The notes beneath the pieces were generated by a model. The model saw only the letters and a program-made list of their open reading frames with translations. It had not been told where the DNA came from and did no database searches. Source: an uncultured Cytophagaceae bacterium (lineage in GTDB: Bacteria; Bacteroidota; Bacteroidia; Cytophagales; Spirosomataceae). From it: 20,291 nucleotides of DNA. Numbering within the stretch: the first letter of the stretch is position 1; every line of letters starts with the position of its first letter. Both the position numbers and the translations under genes were made by a program. Positions 15,490 to 20,291 of this stretch are shown in pieces. Location of the stretch: assembly GCA_903837305.1 (NCBI GenBank), contig CAILUB010000337.1, positions 1 to 20,291 of the forward strand, in the 5' to 3' direction.

Positions 15490-15711
15490 TTATTTCTTCT
15501 TTAAAGTGGATAAATATTCAATTTGATGTTTATCTAAATAACTATTTGCTCTAGTACGAGCGGTTTTTCTCAATGCTTTTTGAAGACTACTTAAGACTAA
15601 TGGAATATAAGCTTATTTGATTTTCTTTTATTCTACTAAGTTTAAGATGATTTTTTTCTTGCAGTTAGATTTTCGATTACGCTTGCTGCTTGCGTTTTTA
15701 CTAATTTTCAT
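15490..15711 (-). pseudogene. Short interrupted frame between NIPSNAP and isomerase genes (possible remnant)
   Basis: This 229-base gap has no intact gene. One minus-strand frame contains a 27-aa very basic peptide starting at ATG 15711 (MKISKNASSKRNRKSN..., with AAGGA five bases before it), a TAA at 15630-15628, another TAA at 15615-15613, then 40 codons (AYIPLVLSSLQKALRKTART...KHQIEYLSTLKKK) ending one base before the isomerase ATG. The second part looks protein-like but has no good start codon. It may be a decayed gene, a tiny peptide gene, or plain spacer; I cannot decide. No promoter box is evident. Confidence 0.25.
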
Positions 15712-15717
15712 AATTCC

Positions 15718-16473
15718 TTACCGAATAGTTGAAAAGGCAGTAGGGGTCATAAAAACAGACTCAATTTTCTCAATAATTTTGCCGTCTTTTTCGGAGTCGC
15801 CTGATGCTTTTTTCCATTTCGGATCATTTCCAAAAGCAGCCCAATTTACTTTAGCAGCCTCTTCAGATGGATGCGCAACAAGGTAAACTAATTTGCTTTG
15901 AACAGCCGGATCCTTTTCAATGGTGGTGAAGTAGGCGATATTTTTGATATCATGCGATTTAAAGATCTTCATCGTGTGATCTCTGAAACGAGCTAAAATC
16001 GCTGGATTTCTACCCGGTAATTGTGAATAGGTACGAAGTTCAAACACTTGATTTACAGGTCCGCTAGAAGGTTTAATTGTAGGACTAAAATCTGTCGCAT
16101 TCATAAATATACTGGTCACTTTTGCCACAATTTTACCCGTCTCTTCCGATTTTTTTGAGACTGTTTTCCACTCAGGGTCGCTACTAAAATGTTTCCATGA
16201 AGAATCGCGATCCGCTTTCGATGGATAAGCTAAAATATAATAAAGGGCATTTTCTGTGTTGTTTGTAGGGATCCAATAGCCCACATTTGTCATGCCGTGT
16301 TTTTCGAAAATCTTCGTGGTATGATTAGTGAATCGTTGGATTAATGCATCTAATCTGCCTGGGTGGCAATAGTAAATGCGCATTTCAAAGTAACGACTAT
16401 CCACTTTTTTTGCGTTTACAGCAAAGGGAAATAGACCTGCACACAGCAAGGTCAAAAGAAGTATTTTTTTCAT
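15718..16473 (-). CDS. Secreted protein with two NIPSNAP domains
   Basis: 251 aa. A Sec signal peptide (MKKILLLTLLCAGLFPFAVNA) precedes two copies of the NIPSNAP ferredoxin-like domain, about 29-130 and 143-250. The copies align closely: FEMRIYYCHPGRLDALIQRF with FELRTYSQLPGRNPAILARF, then KIFEKHGMTNVGYW with KIFKSHDIKNIAYF, and SSWKHFSSDPEWK with VNWAAFGNDPKWK. The dimeric alpha/beta-barrel family is common in exported Bacteroidota proteins; no enzymatic role is established. It begins 24 bases after the 190-aa gene and is probably cotranscribed with it; the isomerase-like gene lies 229 bases further on. Confidence 0.9.
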   Translation of the reverse strand: MKKILLLTLLCAGLFPFAVNAKKVDSRYFEMRIYYCHPGRLDALIQRFTNHTTKIFEKHGMTNVGYWIPTNNTENALYYILAYPSKADRDSSWKHFSSDPEWKTVSKKSEETGKIVAKVTSIFMNATDFSPTIKPSSGPVNQVFELRTYSQLPGRNPAILARFRDHTMKIFKSHDIKNIAYFTTIEKDPAVQSKLVYLVAHPSEEAAKVNWAAFGNDPKWKKASGDSEKDGKIIEKIESVFMTPTAFSTIR

Positions 16474-16497
16474 GTGTTAAAATAGGTTTGGACGAAT

Positions 16498-17070
16498 TTA
16501 CGGATTTAATCGTCTTTTTAGTAGTTTGTCAATCATAAAAAATAGCATCTCCGGTTTCAGCGTCCTCCAGTTCGGAATCTGGAGGTTTCCGCTAAAATTC
16601 AGGTAGTAATCTATCTTGTATTTGGCCCATTCATCCTCCACAAAAGGCGCAAAATGCATGGCCGCAATCCATCCATCTTCCACATCTTCAAACCATTCCG
16701 CATAATAGTCGTCTTCAAAAGATCCATGAAAATTAAGCACATTTTCGCCTACTAAAATAAAGTGCTTTATTCCTGCATCGACAAAATGATCTACCACGGT
16801 TCTCTTCAAGTGCATTACATCATTATGAAGCGTATCATTCCATTCCCCGAACAATTCAATAATGGTATATTTTGCAGTATAATCGGTGTATAGAATTTTG
16901 CAAAATAAGGTCTCTGAGCCTATATCATCCCAAAGCGGGTGAATGTAATAACCATAAATATCATTTTCATAAGTAGTTTGAGAATAATGTCTGCCAAAGA
17001 AGGGGGACTTCTTATCCTTGGCTGCGACATAAATAGATTCCCACTGGAACGAAGGTTCAATGTTTTGCAT
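16498..17070 (-). CDS. Unknown 190-aa acidic soluble protein
   Basis: No named domain is recognised, although I have the impression that similar proteins recur in Bacteroidota. It has no signal peptide or membrane helix. It is rich in aromatic and acidic residues: YYIHPLWDDIGSETLF, YTIIELFGEWNDTLHNDVMHLKR, HFILVGENVLNFHGSFEDDYY, EWFEDVEDGWIAAMHF. The pattern suggests an alternating alpha/beta fold. The ATG at 17070 begins MQNIEPSFQW. It is transcribed divergently from the small peptide gene at 17223 across a 152-base control region, and the NIPSNAP gene follows 24 bases after its stop. I assign no function. Confidence 0.75.
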   Translation of the reverse strand: MQNIEPSFQWESIYVAAKDKKSPFFGRHYSQTTYENDIYGYYIHPLWDDIGSETLFCKILYTDYTAKYTIIELFGEWNDTLHNDVMHLKRTVVDHFVDAGIKHFILVGENVLNFHGSFEDDYYAEWFEDVEDGWIAAMHFAPFVEDEWAKYKIDYYLNFSGNLQIPNWRTLKPEMLFFMIDKLLKRRLNP

Positions 17071-17133
17071 GTCCTAATAACCTAAAAAAGGCTTTAAAAT
17101 GCAACCTTTTAATTCTTACGAACATCTTCTAGC

Positions 17134-17159
17134 TAAATTATCAGTAAATTGATAATTTA
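17134..17159. promoter_or_regulatory. Perfect 10-base inverted repeat upstream of small peptide gene
   Basis: TAAATTATCA (17134-17143) and TGATAATTTA (17150-17159) are exact inverted copies with a 6-base spacer. It sits just upstream of a second palindrome and the promoter of the 46-aa gene, in the divergent gap. A regulator site is the simplest reading; a weak AT-only hairpin is the alternative. Confidence 0.5.
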
Positions 17160-17161
17160 TA

Positions 17162-17182
17162 GTACCTTGTATTGCAAAGTAC
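17162..17182. promoter_or_regulatory. 21-base near-palindrome over -33 element (operator)
   Basis: The arms GTACCTTGTA and TGCAAAGTAC, around a single central T (17172), match at 8 of 10 paired positions (outer GTAC and inner TTG/CAA conserved). The site covers the TTG -33 element of the 46-aa gene, so a bound protein would block RNA polymerase. AGTACCTT occurs again at 17178-17185, as a direct repeat 17 bases from the copy at 17161-17168. The regulator is not encoded nearby on present evidence. Confidence 0.6.
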
Positions 17183-17201
17183 CTTTTGTTTTGTATCTTT
17201 G
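17172..17201 (+). promoter_or_regulatory. Promoter of 46-aa peptide gene
   Basis: TTG (17172-17174), a 19-base spacer and TATCTTTG (17194-17201) match the Bacteroidota -33/-7 consensus well. Transcription would start near 17205-17207, leaving a leader of about 16-18 bases before the ATG at 17223. This is one of the two best promoters in the window. Confidence 0.7.
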
Positions 17202-17222
17202 CAAAAGAATTAACAAATCACC

Positions 17223-17363
17223 ATGAAAAAACGTCAGCTACTCATTCTATTACTCGTTTTTTGCAGTTTTCAAGCCATGTCCTTAGGCTTCCCTCATCGA
17301 TTATATCCAGCTAAATTTATTAAAAAGACTATCCAAGTTTTTGTAAAAAACTCAAAGAAATAA
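17223..17363 (+). CDS. Small secreted basic peptide (46 aa), unknown
   Basis: ATG 17223 to TAA 17361-17363. The N-terminus is a textbook signal peptide: MKKRQ, then LLILLLVFC, then SFQAMS with a plausible cleavage after Ser20. The remaining 26 residues (LGFPHRLYPAKFIKKTIQVF then VKNSKK) carry six Lys, one Arg and one His and no acidic residue, and include an amphipathic stretch KFIKKTIQVFVK. Cys14 is not in a good lipobox. The strong promoter and operator-like repeats directly upstream, and the position 31 bases before lgt, argue for a real gene. It could be an exported antimicrobial or signalling peptide, a small membrane-associated protein or, less likely, a leader peptide for lgt. I recognise no family. 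Confidence 0.6.
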   Translation: MKKRQLLILLLVFCSFQAMSLGFPHRLYPAKFIKKTIQVFVKNSKK

Positions 17364-17367
17364 TGTT

Positions 17368-17375
17368 TAATTTTG
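17368..17375 (+). promoter_or_regulatory. Putative -7 box for lgt
   Basis: TAATTTTG fits TAnnTTTG and lies 19 bases before the lgt ATG. The nearest TTTG upstream (17340-17343) is 24 bases away, a long spacer, so lgt may use this box, read-through from the peptide promoter, or both. Confidence 0.4.
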
Positions 17376-17394
17376 GTCTAAAGACTAAATTGAT

Positions 17395-18222
17395 ATGAGC
17401 TTATTATTTATTGAGTGGAATGCTGACCCTACCATTATAACTTTATTAGGTTTCCCCATTCGTTGGTATGGTTTATGTTTTGCCTTGGCTTTTTTGGCCG
17501 GTTTTCAGGTAGTAAGTTATATTTTCAAAAAGGAGGGGAGATCCGTTGAGCAAGCGGATCAATTGTTGATGTATACCATGGTGGGAACAATTGTGGGGGC
17601 GCGTATGGGGCATTATTTCTTTTATGAATTCCCTTTGCTATTAGCTGATCCTGTTCGGTTTTTTATCCAAATGATCACCCCACCGTTTTCAGGTTTAGCC
17701 TCTCATGGAGCAGCCATTGGTTTGTTTACTGCCTATTATTTGTATACTAAAAAGAATAAAGATCAATCCTATTTGTATGTGACAGATCGTATGGTGATAG
17801 TAACTGCTTTGGCAGGATTCTTCATCCGATTTGGGAATTTGATGAATTCGGAGATCATTGGAAAACCGACTGATTTGCCTTGGGGATTCAAATTTATGCG
17901 GGATTTTGAATTTAATCCGAGTGGATTGGCCTCTTTTGTCGAACCGCGCCATCCCTCACAATTGTATGAAGCGCTTTCTTGTTTAGTGATTTTTGCTTTT
18001 TTATTGTGGCTTTGGAGTCGCCAAAAAGAAAAGACACCTCATGGAATATTGACGGGTCTTTTTATGATCATCCTATTTACTTTGCGTTTTTTCTATGAAT
18101 TTTTGAAAGAAAACCAAAGTTCATTTGAAAATAGTTTGACACTAAATATGGGCCAAATATTATCCATTCCAGCCGTTCTATTCGGAATAGGTGTTCTATT
18201 GTACGCAAAGAGAAGGGCTTAA
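17395..18222 (+). CDS. lgt: Prolipoprotein diacylglyceryl transferase
   Basis: Lgt transfers diacylglycerol from phosphatidylglycerol to the lipobox cysteine of prolipoproteins in the inner membrane, the first step of lipoprotein maturation. The 275 aa hold about seven membrane helices. Family motifs are present: FPIRWYGLCFA (20-30), GARMGHYFFYE (68-78), LASHGAAIG with His104, the signature FIRFGNLMNSEIIGKPTDLPWG (143-164, Arg145 and the NxxNSEIIG core) and RHPSQLYEA (185-193). The DUF1573 lipoprotein in this window is a likely client. It follows the 46-aa peptide gene by 31 bases and overlaps the convergent serine hydrolase gene by four. Confidence 0.96.
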   Translation: MSLLFIEWNADPTIITLLGFPIRWYGLCFALAFLAGFQVVSYIFKKEGRSVEQADQLLMYTMVGTIVGARMGHYFFYEFPLLLADPVRFFIQMITPPFSGLASHGAAIGLFTAYYLYTKKNKDQSYLYVTDRMVIVTALAGFFIRFGNLMNSEIIGKPTDLPWGFKFMRDFEFNPSGLASFVEPRHPSQLYEALSCLVIFAFLLWLWSRQKEKTPHGILTGLFMIILFTLRFFYEFLKENQSSFENSLTLNMGQILSIPAVLFGIGVLLYAKRRA

Positions 18223-19445
18223 TTCGAATAGTCGAATCGCAGGTGATCTAAATTCGGAAGCTGTTTTTTAGGGCGCTTGACCTCGTAATCGTAAATTATC
18301 TGACCTAGGTTTTTATAGAAGGGAAATCCGATCGTATCATAATCGTATTTCTCATCGTTGAAGATCTCGTCTTCATTACATAGTACAACAGCCGTCACGA
18401 TAAATTCGATTTTTTTGTCAAAATCTACCACATAGGCATTGTCCAAAAGGAAACCATAAGCGTCTCCTACTTTATTGAAAATTCGCAAGGAGGGATTCAA
18501 ATCTGCATTTTTCTCCGATCCATAATACAAGAATTTACAGTAAGTAGCGTATTCCTCCTTGTAGATTGGCTCTTTTGATTCTGTCGGATACATCGACATA
18601 TAGCGGTAGAGAAAATCGTAATCACCTTTTGATAAATTAAATCGGTCTTTGGCTGGGTAAGCTTCAGGTAGCATAAGTCTTTTTAGAAATTCATGTTGAG
18701 CCTGTAAGGGATAAGCGTTTTTTAAACTAAAATCTAATGGATGATCTTCTACTTTACCTGTATCATTCATGGTTCCTTTTCCAATTAAAATGGGAGTTGC
18801 AGCACTATATGGTGCCTCATTAAATGCTTCTGGTTGATGGTAAACCACTTTTCCTGACGGGTCTACTAGTTGAATGGGGTTTGTGTATTGATTTTCTAGC
18901 CTGGGTAGGGCAGTTTGTAAACGGTGGGTGAGTCTTACACCCTTAAATCCTTTTGAGTACATGGATTCATTGAAAGGCCTTTGGCCTAAAAATTCATATA
19001 GGCGGTTATAGGCTTCATTATCAGAGACTAATAAGATCTTTTTGATATAGTGCTCTACGCTGGGTAAACCTGATTTAGCCGAGGAGTCAGTCTTTATTTC
19101 ATTCTGGGATGGACGATTTTTAAGCGTATGAAAGGTCGTTGATTTATCAATTTTTATGGCGTTTAGTTTTTCTAAGGCCAAAACACTTGCCGCTAATTTG
19201 ACCGTACTCGCTGGGTAGAAATATTCGGATGAATCTGACCTATACGAATAAGTTGTTAGTGTTGGTTTATTTTTCGCATCTCTATCAATCTGTGTATAGA
19301 GGATTTGGAGGCGGTATTTCTCCGGATTGTCCGTTAGTTTCTTGAATTTGTCCGGATGAGAAAGTAATAGCTTCTCCAGGATATTGGTGGGCTTTTGAGC
19401 GAATGTACTCATACTGATCAGTAATATAAACAGGAATTTAGGCAT
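18219..19445 (-). CDS. Periplasmic serine hydrolase, class A beta-lactamase-like fold
   Basis: 408 aa from the ATG at 19445 (MPKFLFILLISMSTFAQ, a clean Sec signal peptide); an in-frame ATG at 19460 would add five residues. Active-site motifs of the penicillin-binding/beta-lactamase superfamily are present: PASTVKLAA with the Ser80-x-x-Lys83 nucleophile pair, SDNEAYN (141-147), and KVGDAYG in place of the usual KTG. It is much longer than a typical class A beta-lactamase (about 290 aa), with an insertion between the SDN and KVG motifs (NPIQLVDPSGKVVYHQPEAF onward). A cell-wall peptidase or esterase role is as likely as beta-lactam hydrolysis. The start overlaps the upstream PLP enzyme by eight bases (23 for the longer start), so they share a transcript. 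Confidence 0.82.
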   Translation of the reverse strand: MPKFLFILLISMSTFAQKPTNILEKLLLSHPDKFKKLTDNPEKYRLQILYTQIDRDAKNKPTLTTYSYRSDSSEYFYPASTVKLAASVLALEKLNAIKIDKSTTFHTLKNRPSQNEIKTDSSAKSGLPSVEHYIKKILLVSDNEAYNRLYEFLGQRPFNESMYSKGFKGVRLTHRLQTALPRLENQYTNPIQLVDPSGKVVYHQPEAFNEAPYSAATPILIGKGTMNDTGKVEDHPLDFSLKNAYPLQAQHEFLKRLMLPEAYPAKDRFNLSKGDYDFLYRYMSMYPTESKEPIYKEEYATYCKFLYYGSEKNADLNPSLRIFNKVGDAYGFLLDNAYVVDFDKKIEFIVTAVVLCNEDEIFNDEKYDYDTIGFPFYKNLGQIIYDYEVKRPKKQLPNLDHLRFDYSN

Positions 19446-20291
19446 AGCTTTTAATGGCATCTGTTATCGTATCAATATCTTCTAATCTCAGAGAGGTAGG
19501 CAATATTGCCCGGCAAACGGGTGGTGCAGTGATATCTGGATAAGCAAATTGGTTCACTAGAATACCGGCTGATTTTAGGTGTTCGAATAGGCCTGGCGCT
19601 TTGGAACAAAAGGCAGGATAACCTGCTTGATAGGTAACTGGCACTTCAAAACCCTGTAGGTTTGTTGCGAAGCGATCCGCCAAAGCTTTGCTCTGTTGAC
19701 CTTGCTCTTTATAGGCTTCCATCGATTTGAATCCTGCATGACAAAAGGCTGGATTAGGTGGGGATGAACCGACCCAAAAGGAGTCTTTCTTTATTTCTTC
19801 GATATTTTTTTTAGTCCCTAAAATGACCCCTGCAGGCAAGCCAAATGCTTTAGAAAGGGAGGCCGTTTGAAGTAAATGACCAGCACATGGAAGGTCAATT
19901 TCTTGAATACCCACTCGATGAGATTCGTCAACGATTAAGTAATTACTTGGGTCCATTTTGGGCGCAAACGAGAAATCAAAGGTATTAATCCAAGGAGTCC
20001 CGATACCATCTGTGACCAGGATTTGGCCTTTATTATGGTTAGAAATCCATTCGGAATAGCTTCCGGTAAAAGGTTTATGCGGATGGCGCCACAGCGCTGG
20101 ATGTGCCTGAGGAGCCAGGTTTAAGTTTAATCCTTTTTGTTGTGTGAATTGAATGGCGATTTGGGCGGCAGCTAGACCGGAAGAACATAAGGCAGCTGAT
20201 TCTACCCCGAAGTGGGAAGCTAAAGCCTGTTCAAAATCCTCCCAAATGGAAAATTGCAAATTGTTGCGACGGGAGCTGCCGAAGTTTTGGG
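19438..20291 (-). CDS. PLP-dependent aminotransferase/KAPA synthase-like enzyme (5' end cut)
   Basis: The frame is open to the window edge, so the N-terminus is missing; about 283 residues are visible. A TTG at 20259 could be taken as a start, but the frame upstream reads QNFGSSRRNNLQF, the conserved GS-R region of fold type I alpha-oxoamine synthase-like enzymes, so the gene continues beyond 20291. Other signatures: LCSSGLAAAQIAI, LIVDESHRVG with the Asp that contacts the pyridine nitrogen, and TASLSKAFGLPAGVILG with the PLP lysine. This resembles 8-amino-7-oxononanoate synthase and glycine C-acetyltransferase, but DESH instead of DDxH and the divergent C-terminus leave the substrate open. 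It overlaps the serine hydrolase gene. Confidence 0.83.
   Translation of the reverse strand, partial: QNFGSSRRNNLQFSIWEDFEQALASHFGVESAALCSSGLAAAQIAIQFTQQKGLNLNLAPQAHPALWRHPHKPFTGSYSEWISNHNKGQILVTDGIGTPWINTFDFSFAPKMDPSNYLIVDESHRVGIQEIDLPCAGHLLQTASLSKAFGLPAGVILGTKKNIEEIKKDSFWVGSSPPNPAFCHAGFKSMEAYKEQGQQSKALADRFATNLQGFEVPVTYQAGYPAFCSKAPGLFEHLKSAGILVNQFAYPDITAPPVCRAILPTSLRLEDIDTITDAIKSYA

Noticed and set aside
15682..15698. Hairpin (ACGC/GCGT) after the NIPSNAP gene as a terminator
   Set aside because: The stem is only four base pairs with a nine-base loop, and the minus strand has no T run after it.
15617..15886. Plus-strand open frame of 89 codons with a hydrophobic start
   Set aside because: Two thirds of it is antisense to the NIPSNAP gene and the rest is poly-T rich; there is no promoter box and the signal-like start is an effect of T-rich sequence.
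17341..17363. Terminator or attenuator between the 46-aa frame and lgt
   Set aside because: The only hairpin is an AT-only GTTTTT/AAAAAC stem with no GC core or T tail, so attenuation of lgt is not supported.
20257..20259. TTG as the true start of the PLP enzyme
   Set aside because: The same frame continues to the window edge and reads a conserved GSSRRN motif upstream, so the gene is cut, not short.
1..20291. CRISPR array, tRNA, rRNA, insertion sequence or prophage
   Set aside because: No regularly spaced repeats, cloverleaf, transposase, integrase or phage structural gene was seen on either strand.

Overview
The window looks chromosomal and comes from a member of the Bacteroidota, probably a Cytophagales-like freshwater or environmental lineage. 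The phylum call rests on a CotH protein with a type IX secretion (T9SS) C-terminal sorting domain, an unusually long NusB (387 aa), the gene order nusB-ytxH-DUF1573-yajC-coaE, NIPSNAP and Tat-exported sugar-isomerase-like proteins, few Shine-Dalgarno sites, and promoters of the phylum type (TAnnTTTG -7 box, TTTG or TTG at -33). The order and habitat are inference only. I see no tRNA, rRNA, insertion sequence, prophage or CRISPR array.

Layout. 1-2222 (+): the end of a T9SS-exported CotH-family protein, then proA, whose ATG overlaps the cotH stop. 2219-7655 (-): a housekeeping block read in the order nusB, ytxH-like, DUF1573 lipoprotein, yajC, then a single frame joining dephospho-CoA kinase to a secreted endonuclease/exonuclease/phosphatase; dnaX follows from its own promoter. 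7744-9546 (+): an ABC exporter half-transporter, convergent with a TolC-type outer membrane protein (9517-10824, -). 10941-13723 (+): three overlapping genes, MOSC protein, a polytopic UbiA-like membrane protein and an MFS exporter. 13724-14541 (-): an ArsR-type repressor with a perfect palindrome at its start codon and an unknown partner protein. 14595-17070 (-): an unknown conserved-looking 190-aa protein, a double-NIPSNAP secreted protein, a short decayed-looking stretch, and a Tat-exported hydroxypyruvate-isomerase-like protein. 17223-18222 (+): a previously uncalled 46-aa secreted, strongly basic peptide behind a strong promoter overlaid by inverted repeats, then lgt. 18219-20291 (-): a PLP enzyme (cut by the window edge) and a periplasmic serine hydrolase.

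The DNA is very compact: most same-strand neighbours are 1-20 bases apart or overlap, and all four convergent pairs meet with 0 to 30 bases of overlap, leaving no room for ordinary intrinsic terminators. The envelope theme is strong (T9SS cargo, YajC for Sec, Lgt for lipoprotein acylation, lipoprotein, TolC/ABC export, periplasmic hydrolases).

The parts most worth a second look are the regulated small cationic peptide gene at 17134-17363, the in-frame coaE-phosphatase fusion with an internal signal peptide at 4028-5443, promoters that would start transcription at or next to the ATG of dnaX and of the MOSC gene, and the ArsR/unknown-protein pair with its operator.
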